The notes beneath the pieces are model-generated. The model saw only the letters and a list, made by a program, of their open reading frames with translations. It was not told where the DNA came from and made no database searches. This document shows, piece after piece, positions 26,301-34,189 of a stretch of DNA of 64,000 bases. A program made the translations under genes and the position numbers. The stretch's first letter is position 1. Every line of letters begins with the position of its first letter. Source of the stretch: Bacteroidota bacterium (lineage in GTDB: Bacteria; Bacteroidota; Bacteroidia; Chitinophagales; Chitinophagaceae); NCBI GenBank assembly GCA_018267915.1, contig JAFDXN010000012.1, positions 1 to 64,000 of the forward strand, in the 5' to 3' direction.

Positions 26301-28398
26301 CGTAACGTTCACTTATCGTACGCTGATTAGTCAGCTCATATATCTGCGCCACATCGCAGCCCAATGCCGTAAATAAGGGCAGGCGGGGGCTGTTGTGATA
26401 TTGTTCGGGATTATTAAGATTAAAATCAAAGTTGCCGGAGGACGCATGACCATGAAAAGTAAGAAGTCCTACACCGCTATTAAGCATAGAGTCAACAAAT
26501 GCACTGCCCGCAGCATCTACCGGGCTTGTTGTATTTTTTGCAACGGTCGTCACAAGGTCGCCGGTGTAAATACCCTTAATAATGGCAGCCCCGGCATTAA
26601 GCGTGTTTAACAGCACGGTCTGCAGGTTAATATCACTGCCGCCGGCGATATGCAAAGCGTTCTTTTTCCAGAGTTCTGTTGATACTGAGGGCAGCACGGC
26701 CGGCTTTATTGCAGCCTCGTAGGCTTTTACTTTGTCAAGGTAAGTGCCTATCTCCTGGCCGTTCCATACCGATACCCTGGCAATATTCATTTTTTGAGTC
26801 AGGTTCGTACCAAAGTTGACAAAATCAACATCGGAACCCGGGTTGCCATAGGTAGGCACTATCGGGAAGGGATACGAACTGATATTTTGCAGGTAGCTAC
26901 TATACTTGTTGTAGAGCAGCCCCTTACCCAGCAGAAAAACATGAACAGGTTTCATCGTCCATTTATCATGCGCATAGCGAAGGAAATTCTTTATTGCCAA
27001 TGGATGAATGTCATTCCCGTAAGCAAATTGGTCGTAAAGTTCCGTAACGTCAGCTATGCCGGCTGTATAGCCGCCACCCGTCGCCGAACTGCGATAATCT
27101 TTGTAATCCTGCACATAGTCGTGGCCCTGGTAGTCTCTCAGCGCCTTATTTGTAACGATAAGGTAATTAGCCTCCTGTGCAGCACTGGTATAATTTGTAA
27201 AGTGAATGGCCATCACCGCTTGCAGGTTATTGATGTGGCTGCTGGCAGATGCGAACAATACAAAACTCCGTTCCGTCAATGATGGTTCGATATAAAACCG
27301 CGTCTTACCGAGTGTGTCTATATTGCCTGTATACCATTTCCTATTGTTTAGATCATACAAGCGCGGACCAATGCCCCCGTGATTAAAATTCAGGAACTCC
27401 AGATACTGGCTATTTGTACTGGCGGGCAAAGCAAAACTGGAGTAGTCGCCGAAGTTCATATTGAAATCGTGCGGGTACCTGATCTGAATGTACGAGCAGC
27501 CGTATACATTTAGCCCGCTGGCGTTGGGCAGGCTCGGCGCGAGGCTAAGAAGGTTATCTATCGCGCAAATTCCTGAGGGCACGGTAACGTCAAAGGTCTT
27601 AACAGCTGCCGGTATTGTGCTCAGGCTGATGTTCGAGTCAGCGATCAACTGGTTATTTATGGATATCTTAAAATTAAGCGGGGTGGCGGAGGTGGTGCCA
27701 TTTACGGCCAGGATATTGGCCTTGAACTGCACCGGCCCTGGGGTAATGCCGGGGGCCCCTATGTAGGCGCCCGAAATGAAGTTGAGATTAGTACCATCCT
27801 CATAAACAAAGCCTTCTGCCACATCGAACTGCGATGAAAACAATTGATCGTCGCTCGAATAACTTCTGCCCGAGAGGAAATGGTCACGATAATGGTTGAC
27901 TGAAGTAGCTATGCAACTGCTCTCAGCTGCCGGTGGACCAGCGGGTATGGGATCCGTGTTCTGTATGTAACGGAGATGATTGCTTTGATTGTCATAAGTG
28001 AGAAAATAGCAGGCCGTGTCGCTGAAGAGGCTGGCGCCGGGGTCGGACTGCCAGGACGGATCCTGGAACAACCCTCTGTCGAAGCTGCCATCGTTTGGGG
28101 TACCAAAAAATTCAATATAGTCATTAGTACCGAAGGTGCCTGTTGTACTCGTATAAACAGTCACTTCCTGTCCGTTGCGATAAAGGATAAAATTTCCGCC
28201 GCTTACAGTCGCCGGAACGCCGACAGCATCGAGGGCATTCTTGTTGATGCGATAGATCCCTTCCTTACCGACCTTAAATTTATAATAGGTCTTGTTGTAA
28301 TCTATCCACTCATTGCCGTACTGCTGTGCTATCCCTTTTACGCACAGTATCAGTATGGCTAGTGTCAGAATGGTACGATATGTAGTAATGCGCCTCAA
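23314..28398 (-). CDS. porU2: PorU2-type C25 cysteine peptidase / type IX secretion sortase-like protein
   Basis: The 1694-residue protein has a signal peptide (about 1-25), an N-terminal PorU-type domain (YYKFKVGKEGIYRIN, about 38-52), and a gingipain-like C25 peptidase domain (about 410-790). The catalytic pair is visible as TFHGHAS (His649 or His651) and TALGCDVAQ (Cys681). Beyond it are about 800 residues of beta-rich CARDB/Ig-like modules and a FlgD-like C-terminal domain (about 1590-1694: NYPNPFSTATAFVF, YKWDGKDQYGQTLGNGVYFY). Classical PorU, the T9SS sortase that removes the CTD signal and attaches cargo, is much shorter; the extra length fits the PorU2 group. Its ATG overlaps the partner barrel gene stop by 4 bases. 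Sortase activity is inferred. Confidence 0.88.
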   Translation of the reverse strand: MRRITTYRTILTLAILILCVKGIAQQYGNEWIDYNKTYYKFKVGKEGIYRINKNALDAVGVPATVSGGNFILYRNGQEVTVYTSTTGTFGTNDYIEFFGTPNDGSFDRGLFQDPSWQSDPGASLFSDTACYFLTYDNQSNHLRYIQNTDPIPAGPPAAESSCIATSVNHYRDHFLSGRSYSSDDQLFSSQFDVAEGFVYEDGTNLNFISGAYIGAPGITPGPVQFKANILAVNGTTSATPLNFKISINNQLIADSNISLSTIPAAVKTFDVTVPSGICAIDNLLSLAPSLPNASGLNVYGCSYIQIRYPHDFNMNFGDYSSFALPASTNSQYLEFLNFNHGGIGPRLYDLNNRKWYTGNIDTLGKTRFYIEPSLTERSFVLFASASSHINNLQAVMAIHFTNYTSAAQEANYLIVTNKALRDYQGHDYVQDYKDYRSSATGGGYTAGIADVTELYDQFAYGNDIHPLAIKNFLRYAHDKWTMKPVHVFLLGKGLLYNKYSSYLQNISSYPFPIVPTYGNPGSDVDFVNFGTNLTQKMNIARVSVWNGQEIGTYLDKVKAYEAAIKPAVLPSVSTELWKKNALHIAGGSDINLQTVLLNTLNAGAAIIKGIYTGDLVTTVAKNTTSPVDAAGSAFVDSMLNSGVGLLTFHGHASSGNFDFNLNNPEQYHNSPRLPLFTALGCDVAQIYELTNQRTISERYVNAPGGGAIAMLAQDNLGYTNFHSIFIRPWYGSLAYYDYNGTVGSQYAHAYDSTLVAFSILTNAYNFYFTELESMILQGDPAVSVYSTTKPDYHVSDSSISSIPFNINTTLDSFKLKVVCYDLSKALMDTVYVRVEHINPAGAVTTLSNVRITKLFNTDTFYVSVPINRLTDLGLNKYRVTIDPDNLIDEVSENNNQGIFNLFIYSNNLIPIYPQDFGIVGQQGVTLKANTLNAFRVPAAFRMEIDTTELFNSPLKQQTAFTGLTGVVKWKPTLSYKDSTVYYWRAAYDSLVNGNYSWTNSSFIYIPQKSGWNQSHYYQYLKDSFTTLNLNNGRQFNYPLLTNSVIARNAMRSSDLNWPYSGADCDVLFNDIEVQRDGCSPYVGTLQVMVFDSASAQLWVNPPAGQSGAYGRCLSRNVYAFEFPLNTLASRNNIRHFLDSIPNNDYVLLRNFIYAEPSNQYQAAYVDAWKADTSVNGPGQSLYHTIRNMGFDHIDSFNRKRVFILMRKKGSNAFPVYQKFSNDTTDKIELDVNIQTLRYSGTLTSRTVGPAKSWTELRWQTHPSDNFPQNDSSYLRVSGISATGTVTSLFVTRNRDTSIAGISAAQYPNLKLEWNNQDTTTHTAPQLDYWRIYYVPLPEAALNPAAEFSFVDTLQAGQLANFSVAIEELAGQPMDSMLVRYKLIDANGNMHPLGDKKYKKLVGNDTLQATFSFNPSSYPGADVLYVEANPDNNQPEQYHPNNLGYIPFKVDKDQLNPFIDVTFDGVHILDKDIVSARPFIKITLRDENKYLALDDTSLMSMSIRYPSDPLTSRRTLNFDNNIVKFFPAQLNKGKNEATIEYRPDFAEDGIYELFVNGKDKSGNAGGADDYRISFEVVNKPSITNILNYPNPFSTATAFVFTLTGYQIPSQLKIQILTVTGKVVKEITKGELGALHIGRNITEYKWDGKDQYGQTLGNGVYFYRVVSSLNGNNIDHRDSGADKYFKHGYGKMYIMR

Positions 28399-29597
28399 TT
28401 GCCTTTTTCGTTCTTTTGCTTTTTCGTCCTTTTGCTGCGGTGTTCTTCCACCGGCGCGTTTTCTTCTGTTGCCTGCCCCCAGTATTGCTTATTTTTCTTC
28501 CTGTTGACATCCAGGCGTAACGAAATAATATGCGTGTACAAGGGGCTGGCCTGGGCCTGCAAGCTGGTGAAAGCATAGTCGATCATCAACCCCTTTATTT
28601 TAACACCCAGTCCGGCCGAGGGCTGGTATATGGTGTACTTTTTCTGGTTGGTGGTATCCTTGTCGTCGAGCACGCGCTGTATGTTGCCAATGCCCAACCT
28701 CAGGAAAATAGTGTTCTTATACGAGGCCTCAATACCCATATGCGGATCGAGGCTCGCGTATTTGCTATTGATGAGCGTATTGCGCATACCGTCGGTCGTC
28801 AGATCCACGTCCAGCTCAGCCATTACCTGTATTTTCTGATCCGGGTGCATAAAATAGCGTCCGAAACCAAAATTAAACCGCGGCAACATTACTTCGTACG
28901 ATTTCACCGGTATCTCATTACCCGTATTGCCGAACACAACCTTGTCATGGTCCGATAAATGGAAGCTCCAGGCTGTGTAAGTAGTGGTGATATCTTTGGC
29001 CATTATGCCAAACCGCCATTGCTTGTACGAGGTCTGGATGCCTGCATCTATCCCCGCACCCCATGCATGTGCCAGCGAACCAAGCTGTCGATATATAATT
29101 TTTACATTAGCGCCGATGTTGGTCCTGACACTTTCGTCTTTAAACAATTTCAGGCGCTGCGCGTAGGAGAGCAGGAAGGCGTAATCACCCGCTGTCATCG
29201 ATTTTAACTTGCTCTCATCGAAGGATCCATCGGGTTGCACATAGTCTATCGTGTTGGGAATGTCATCAATCGCAAAGCGTAGTATGCTCAGGCCCACAAC
29301 ATGATTCGAATCTTTCAGCGGCATTACGCCTGCTGCATAGTCATATTTGGCATTTCCCGAAAAGTACTCCGCATGCATCAGGCCCACTTCAAAGTCATTC
29401 TTCACCTGGGTCATCCCGGCAGGATTCCAGTATCCCGATGTAACATCGTCCACCGTTGCACTTTGTGCGCCGGCCATGCCAAGGCCCCTGGCGCCCACGC
29501 CAATATTCAGGTATTCGTTCACATAGATCCGCGTTTGCGCTACAGCACAGAAACTAACTGCCAACATGCAAAACAACAGGGTACTGATCCTTCTCAT
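28395..29597 (-). CDS. porV2: PorV-like outer-membrane protein (PorV2-type partner of PorU2)
   Basis: The 400-residue protein has a signal peptide (LLFCMLAVSFCAVAQ), then YLNIGVGARGLGMAGAQSA and GYWNPAGM, the start signature of the PorV/PorQ (FadL-like 14-strand barrel) family. In T9SS, PorV carries cargo from the translocon to the PorU sortase. The gene is first in a two-gene unit and overlaps the PorU2-type gene by 4 bp, which strongly supports a paired complex. The C-terminal tail (about 370-400) is unusually charged (KRTKKQKNEKGN) and lies beyond the final strand LYTHIISLRLDV. Confidence 0.88.
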   Translation of the reverse strand: MRRISTLLFCMLAVSFCAVAQTRIYVNEYLNIGVGARGLGMAGAQSATVDDVTSGYWNPAGMTQVKNDFEVGLMHAEYFSGNAKYDYAAGVMPLKDSNHVVGLSILRFAIDDIPNTIDYVQPDGSFDESKLKSMTAGDYAFLLSYAQRLKLFKDESVRTNIGANVKIIYRQLGSLAHAWGAGIDAGIQTSYKQWRFGIMAKDITTTYTAWSFHLSDHDKVVFGNTGNEIPVKSYEVMLPRFNFGFGRYFMHPDQKIQVMAELDVDLTTDGMRNTLINSKYASLDPHMGIEASYKNTIFLRLGIGNIQRVLDDKDTTNQKKYTIYQPSAGLGVKIKGLMIDYAFTSLQAQASPLYTHIISLRLDVNRKKNKQYWGQATEENAPVEEHRSKRTKKQKNEKGN

Positions 29598-29716
29598 TCG
29601 GGGCTAATTACCAAGGCTAAAGTTAGGGCTTTATTCCCTATGCGGCGTTCTGACCATTATCGACCCTTAAAGGAAAGATATTCTTTAATATCCGGCACCC
29701 CACGCTGCAACCTGCC

Positions 29717-29730
29717 AACCTATCAACTTA
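29717..29730 (+). repeat. AACCTATCAACTTA element upstream of tyrS
   Basis: One of three copies of this 14-mer in the window, each just upstream of a -7 box and start codon (others at 47081 and 51353). Confidence 0.6.
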
Positions 29731-29735
29731 TCCTT

Positions 29736-29743
29736 TATTTTTG
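29736..29743 (+). promoter_or_regulatory. -7 promoter box TATTTTTG next to the tyrS start
   Basis: Exact TAnnTTTG, ending 6 bases before the ATG at 29750, so the predicted transcript would start at or next to the ATG. Confidence 0.5.
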
Positions 29744-29749
29744 CCGCAA

Positions 29750-31027
29750 ATGAACCTGATAGCTGATTTACAGGCCCGCAACCTGGTACAGGATATTATG
29801 CCGGGCACCGAAGAGCAACTGCTGAAAGAAATGACCGCAGGCTACGTGGGCTTCGACCCCACGGCCGACAGCCTGCACGTGGGCAGCCTTATGCCCATTA
29901 CCCTGCTTATGCGCCTGCAGCGCGCGGGCCACAAACCCTATGCCTTGGTGGGCGGTGCTACAGGTATGATCGGCGACCCCTCGGGCAAGTCAGCTGAACG
30001 CAACCTACTGGATATGGACACCCTGCAAAAGAATGTGGAAGGCCAGCGCAGGCAGCTAGAGAAGTTCCTGGATTTCGATCCGGCAAAACCCAATGCAGCC
30101 GTAATGGTCAACAATTACGACTGGTTCAAAGACTTCCGCTTTCTTGATTTTATCCGTGATATAGGTAAGCACATCACTGTCAACTACATGATGTCTAAAG
30201 ATTCTGTACAGAAACGCCTGGAAACCGGCATCTCCTTTACAGAGTTTACTTACCAACTGATACAGGGCTACGACTTTTACTACCTGCACCATAACCACAA
30301 TGTGAAGCTGCAGATGGGTGGCGCCGACCAATGGGGAAATATCGTGACAGGAACCGAGCTCATACGCCGCAAGGGCGGAGGGGATGCTTTTGCATTCACA
30401 GGCAAATTGGTGACTAAGAGTGATGGCGGCAAGTTCGGCAAGACTGAAAGCGGTACCATCTGGCTTGATGCGGAACGGACTTCTCCCTACCAGTTTTACC
30501 AATTTTGGTTGAAGATGCCCGACGCTGATGCTGAGAAGCTGGCTTTGTACTTCTCTTTCAAGCCTGTAGAGGAAATTAACGCACTGATAGAAGAGCACAG
30601 AACGGCTCCGCACCAGCGCAAGCTGCAAAAAGCAATGGCTGAAGAGATGACCATCATGGTGCACAGTAAAGAAGACCTTGAGTTTGCACAGAAAGCCTCC
30701 GATATACTCTTTGGCCAGTCAACAGTCGACGCCCTTCGTTCGCTCAATGAGAAGCAATTGCTTGAAGTAATGGACGGAGTACCCCAGGTATCCGGTTCGA
30801 AAGATGCATTAAACGAAGGCCTTGACCTGCTCACCTTCCTTGCTGAGAGCGGTGTGTTCCCCTCAAAAGGCGAAGCGCGCAAAATGGTGCAGAACGGTGG
30901 TGTTAGCATCAATAAGGAAAAAGTGCCGGGCATCGATCATAAGCTTAACAGCTCACATCTGCTGAACGAGCGCTATATGCTGGTGCAGAAGGGAAAATCG
31001 AATTATACCCTGGCAATATTCAATTGA
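29750..31027 (+). CDS. tyrS: Tyrosine--tRNA ligase
   Basis: Class I synthetase charging tRNA-Tyr. The chain of about 425 residues starts MNLIADLQAR; an earlier TTG is inside the promoter box. The HIGH-type motif is HVGS (residues 43-46), ATP-binding GGATGMIGDPSG follows, the tyrosine-binding region includes YQLIQGYDFYYLH and QMGGADQWGNIVTG, and the KMSKS-type loop is KFGKT (228-232). The C-terminal S4-like RNA-binding domain covers about 350-425. Divergent from the PorV2 gene, with the shared intergenic region carrying a repeat and promoter box. Confidence 0.97.
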   Translation: MNLIADLQARNLVQDIMPGTEEQLLKEMTAGYVGFDPTADSLHVGSLMPITLLMRLQRAGHKPYALVGGATGMIGDPSGKSAERNLLDMDTLQKNVEGQRRQLEKFLDFDPAKPNAAVMVNNYDWFKDFRFLDFIRDIGKHITVNYMMSKDSVQKRLETGISFTEFTYQLIQGYDFYYLHHNHNVKLQMGGADQWGNIVTGTELIRRKGGGDAFAFTGKLVTKSDGGKFGKTESGTIWLDAERTSPYQFYQFWLKMPDADAEKLALYFSFKPVEEINALIEEHRTAPHQRKLQKAMAEEMTIMVHSKEDLEFAQKASDILFGQSTVDALRSLNEKQLLEVMDGVPQVSGSKDALNEGLDLLTFLAESGVFPSKGEARKMVQNGGVSINKEKVPGIDHKLNSSHLLNERYMLVQKGKSNYTLAIFN

Positions 31028-31045
31028 TCGGGGATGAGCAGCCGG

Positions 31046-31465
31046 TCAGTGGGCCTCGACATAGCGCTTCAGGCCATTCAGCACTTTATCCCAGCCCCTT
31101 TCGGACCGCGCGAAGCGCTTCGCTGCCCCATCGCCATTCCCAACATCATCACTAATGCTGAGTATAGTTTCGCCATCCTCATAGTTCAGGCAATCCGTTA
31201 CGGTTGACTGGCTGCCGCCTTTGTTATGCAATGTATATTTCAAGAGCCTTCCCGGCTCGATGGCTACTATTTTTCCCTGCATCTCTATCGGTATAATGTA
31301 AAACATGCGCCCCTTAAAGCTGATAGCGTCACCTTCTTTCCATCCGGATTGTACCCGGCAGTGGAAAAAATATTCTTTTGTTTGTTCCGGGTCTGTTAGC
31401 GCCTGCCACACCCGCTTTGGCTCAGCCTTAATTCGGACTTCTTTCTGCACAACGTATTGACTCAT
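31046..31465 (-). CDS. SRPBCC (START-like, AHSA1-type) protein
   Basis: The protein of about 139 residues starts MSQYVVQKEVRIKAEPKRVWQAL, the usual first strand and helix of AHSA1/START-like folds, followed by TKEYFFHC, GDAISFKGRM, IEPGRLLKYTLHN and the long C-terminal helix GWDKVLNGLKRYVEAH. Members bind hydrophobic ligands or interact with chaperones, but no ligand can be named here. An in-frame TTG ten residues earlier is possible but adds no conserved sequence. It converges on tyrS with an 18-base gap. Confidence 0.82.
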   Translation of the reverse strand: MSQYVVQKEVRIKAEPKRVWQALTDPEQTKEYFFHCRVQSGWKEGDAISFKGRMFYIIPIEMQGKIVAIEPGRLLKYTLHNKGGSQSTVTDCLNYEDGETILSISDDVGNGDGAAKRFARSERGWDKVLNGLKRYVEAH

Positions 31466-31540
31466 AGTAACGTGTATTGATACACCGTTCACCAAAAAAT
31501 TTATGCCACACCTGCTAGAATGAAGTGATACAAAAAGAAA

Positions 31541-31566
31541 AAAACGCCCCGCAAAAGGGACGTTTT
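31541..31566. other. Hairpin in the intergenic region before the LETM1-like gene
   Basis: AAAACG-CCC pairs with GGG-CGTTTT around one mismatch, loop GCAAAA. It resembles a terminator stem, but no gene end lies beside it, so its role is unclear. Confidence 0.3.
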
Positions 31567-31704
31567 CATGGCTGGGTAGCCATTGAGGCTGTTACGCCTT
31601 ACGTACCAATGCAAACCTATACAAACTGCCCGGGAAAATATACCGTGAAAACACGGTTTTTACTGCAATCGCTTTGCTCTGGGCTACATCTCCTCAATAT
31701 GACC

Positions 31705-31712
31705 TAACTTTA
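31705..31712 (+). promoter_or_regulatory. -7-like box TAACTTTA before the LETM1-like gene
   Basis: One mismatch to TAnnTTTG, ending 14 bases before the ATG of the LETM1-like gene. Confidence 0.35.
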
Positions 31713-31726
31713 TATTTATTTACACC

Positions 31727-32062
31727 ATGGAGAAGATCAGGATAATTGAAAAAATAGAGGAAAGTGCACACCATTTTCTTCACGGCATTCGGGTTGAGTA
31801 TGAGGGGACTAAAGAGGCAGGTGCTATCGTACGTAAATACATACGTGACGGCGGAATTACCGAGGAGGAAGAGGTTATTCTAAAATCCCAGATGGTCGAC
31901 CTGTTAAAAGTTGCAGGTGTAGGGGTACCTTTTGTATTAATTCCCGGGGCCTCTATCCTGATGCCCGTTCTCATCAAGGTGGCAGCAAGATATAACATAG
32001 AGCTGCTGCCGGAAGCCTTTAACGGCAAAACAGAACGCCCGGCTCCTGCGGCAGAGCTATAG
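31727..32062 (+). CDS. Small LETM1-like protein
   Basis: The 111-residue protein has no signal peptide. Residues about 38-100 (YIRDGGITEEEEVILKSQ then VGVPFVLIPGASILMPVLIK and LLPEAF) resemble the core of LETM1, the mitochondrial inner-membrane protein, where a similar proline-flanked hydrophobic helix ends in a LP-x-x-F motif. LETM1 is known in ion exchange or ribosome association in mitochondria; small bacterial relatives are uncharacterised. Here the helix could be a membrane segment. The gene is 10 bases upstream of idi and probably co-transcribed with it. Confidence 0.65.
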   Translation: MEKIRIIEKIEESAHHFLHGIRVEYEGTKEAGAIVRKYIRDGGITEEEEVILKSQMVDLLKVAGVGVPFVLIPGASILMPVLIKVAARYNIELLPEAFNGKTERPAPAAEL

Positions 32063-32072
32063 CCTTAAAAAA

Positions 32073-32648
32073 ATGATGACAACAGAAAGGGACATGGTAA
32101 TTCTGGTGAACGAGCAGAATGAATGGCAGGGTATGATGGATAAATTGGCAGCGCACAAAGAAGGCTTGCTTCACAGGGCTATCTCAGTTTTTGTAATCAA
32201 CGACAAAAATGAGATACTTGTACAGCAACGCGCCGATGGCAAGTATCACTCGGGCGGGCTTTGGAGCAATACCTGCTGTTCGCATCCAATGCAGGGTGAG
32301 AGTTCAATAATGGCGGCACACCGTCGCTTGCGCGAAGAATTGGGGTTTGACTGTGAACTTCGGCCGGCATTTATATTGCGTTATAAGGCTGAGATGGAAA
32401 ACGGTCTTGTCGAAAATGAGTACGATCATGTATATTTCGGTAGCTACTCAGGCTCGTTACACCTCGACCCTCATGAAGTAAAGGCATACCGTTACGTCGC
32501 CGTGGAGGATCTGCGAGAGGAAATGAACGCGAACCCGACAGCATTCACTGCATGGCTTCACCTCGCATTACCAAAATTTACTGAATATTTAGCATCATCG
32601 GTTGAAGAAGAGCCTAATCCTGGTACTCAAAACAACCTATATCAATAG
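32073..32648 (+). CDS. idi: Isopentenyl-diphosphate delta-isomerase, type I
   Basis: Type I IDI interconverts IPP and DMAPP for isoprenoid synthesis, using a Nudix-fold domain with divalent metal. The 191-residue protein shows LVQQRADGKYHSGGLWSN, the catalytic Cys in TCCSHP (Cys69), the Nudix-type AAHRRLREELGF, and the catalytic Glu in ENEYDHVYF (Glu116). Its 3' end overlaps the convergent lipoprotein gene by 35 bases. The partner gene just upstream is LETM1-like, not an isoprenoid gene. Confidence 0.96.
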   Translation: MMTTERDMVILVNEQNEWQGMMDKLAAHKEGLLHRAISVFVINDKNEILVQQRADGKYHSGGLWSNTCCSHPMQGESSIMAAHRRLREELGFDCELRPAFILRYKAEMENGLVENEYDHVYFGSYSGSLHLDPHEVKAYRYVAVEDLREEMNANPTAFTAWLHLALPKFTEYLASSVEEEPNPGTQNNLYQ

Positions 32649-34065
32649 TGTTGTGCACCCGAGGCTTGTCGTCCAGGTCATTGGGCATCCCGATAAAATT
32701 CACATTGGTGCCTGCATCTATCATTGGTGCTCCGGCGGTCGAGTGAAAATCAAATTTTGTATAGTCCGCAAATTTCGGATCACTGTTAAAAATGCAAGCT
32801 GTCTGTGTCACGCTGGCATCTATGGCTGAGCCTCCATCTTTGATAATGCAATGATCGAGCTTCACATTAAAAGCAAAACCGTCTTTTTTATCACTTATCA
32901 ATTCGTTTTCCAATGATCCCATGATTACACAGTTAGTCAAACTAGCATTTAGATCGCCACCTATATAGTGTGTATCATCTATCTGCAGGTAGTTGAGTAT
33001 GGCAGCTGTAGGCTCCTGTATATGGCTCACCTTGTCGTTACCATATACAATAAAATCGCAGTTCTTGAAGTCATATATCCCGCCGCGCACCAGTGCCAGT
33101 GCTTCAGCCCCGCAGGTATGCACCAGGCAGTTTTCTGCTGTCACCTTTGCACCCAGCGACATTAGTCCGTAACCTATGGAATTGCTGATGATGGTGTGAT
33201 CGAGGAAAACATCAGCGCGAAGGCCGCTCGAGTCATCCCAACCTGCGAAAATACCCGCCGGATAAAAATTGCCTGCCCCGTTACCGCAATTGGTTACTAT
33301 AGCATAGTGCATTTCGTTATTCTGGCTTTGCGGCATAAAGGCGATACCGCCCCACTCACCGGGGTAGCCTTCGTAGCCGAAGTAGTTGCGGTCTAGCCTG
33401 TCGCCCTGGAATATGACACTGTCGGTCTTTGTGCCATTCACCTTCAGCGTCCCGTACACAAACAATCGCGAGTCGGCATGCATGTATACCCGGCAGCCTG
33501 CAGGTATTGTTAATGTTGCACCGGGCAGCACATATAATCCGTGAATGATAACATAGGGCTTATCGGTGAGCCAGGTTTGCGAAGCGCTGATCGTATCATG
33601 AGTGCCCACCAGGTAGTGCGCATTTTGTCCATAAGCCGTGAAGGGCACCGCAAAATCTTTACCATTGAGCGTGGCTATCATCCTGTCAACGATCACGAGC
33701 GGATTATCTGCATTCGTCGGGTCTATCTTAACAGTTGCAAATACCCAGGCGCTATCGTGCGGAGCTATCTCCACCGTGGTTATATTTTTGCTCGAATCAC
33801 CATCCACGTTCAGGTGGAAGTAAGAGTTAGGCCCGCTTTCCATGTGGATAGAGGATATTCTTATTTTCTCGTCCTGTGTGTTATATATCACAAAGCCATT
33901 GGTAAAGCTACCCTGCGCGGTGAACACCGTATCAAAAGCCAGTGTATCCACAGAAAACTTTAGCGCCCCGCCGTTGGTCAGCAATTTCGTTTTTTTACAC
34001 GAGCTGTCCACCACTGCCATCAGCAACACTACCACTATCAATAACCGGGAAAACTTTAGCTGCAT
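32614..34065 (-). CDS. Lipoprotein with right-handed parallel beta-helix (choice-of-anchor type)
   Basis: The protein of 483 residues begins MQLKFSRLLIVVVLLM, with a lipoprotein signal ending in DSSC (Cys23). A beta-sandwich region (about 30-160) precedes repeated beta-helix turns (HYAIVTNCGNGAG, DVFLDHTIISNSIGYG, VTAENCLVHTCGAEAL, DFKNCDFIVYGN). The C-terminus DIGCFEYQD is the usual end of these cell-surface beta-helix proteins. Such proteins often bind or cleave polysaccharides, but no catalytic residues could be identified. A longer upstream frame exists but lacks a signal peptide and overlaps the divergent SAM-hydrolase promoter. Confidence 0.82.
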   Translation of the reverse strand: MQLKFSRLLIVVVLLMAVVDSSCKKTKLLTNGGALKFSVDTLAFDTVFTAQGSFTNGFVIYNTQDEKIRISSIHMESGPNSYFHLNVDGDSSKNITTVEIAPHDSAWVFATVKIDPTNADNPLVIVDRMIATLNGKDFAVPFTAYGQNAHYLVGTHDTISASQTWLTDKPYVIIHGLYVLPGATLTIPAGCRVYMHADSRLFVYGTLKVNGTKTDSVIFQGDRLDRNYFGYEGYPGEWGGIAFMPQSQNNEMHYAIVTNCGNGAGNFYPAGIFAGWDDSSGLRADVFLDHTIISNSIGYGLMSLGAKVTAENCLVHTCGAEALALVRGGIYDFKNCDFIVYGNDKVSHIQEPTAAILNYLQIDDTHYIGGDLNASLTNCVIMGSLENELISDKKDGFAFNVKLDHCIIKDGGSAIDASVTQTACIFNSDPKFADYTKFDFHSTAGAPMIDAGTNVNFIGMPNDLDDKPRVHNTIDIGCFEYQD

Positions 34066-34150
34066 TATATCTTTTAACCTGTGCGTAAAGGTAAGTATTG
34101 AATGCATAACGCTGAAACAACTAAAATATTTTTCACAGCGCTCCATTACC

Positions 34151-34181
34151 TTTGCATTGCGCTTATTGCGGTTTACTTTTG
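34151..34181 (+). promoter_or_regulatory. Full Bacteroidota promoter (TTTG -33, 19-base spacer, TACTTTTG -7) for the SAM hydrolase gene
   Basis: TTTG at 34151-34154 and TACTTTTG at 34174-34181 are separated by 19 bases, matching both consensus elements. The box ends 8 bases before the ATG at 34190, so the mRNA would be leaderless or nearly so. Confidence 0.6.
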
Positions 34182-34189
34182 CTTCATAC

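Noticed and set aside
31525..31707. 60-residue plus-strand ORF before the LETM1-like gene
   Set aside because: No start context, no conserved pattern, and it spans a hairpin; more likely non-coding.
33842..34189. 116-residue N-terminal extension of the SAM hydrolase frame
   Set aside because: It overlaps the start of the divergent lipoprotein gene and the promoter; the DUF62 family starts at the ATG at 34190.
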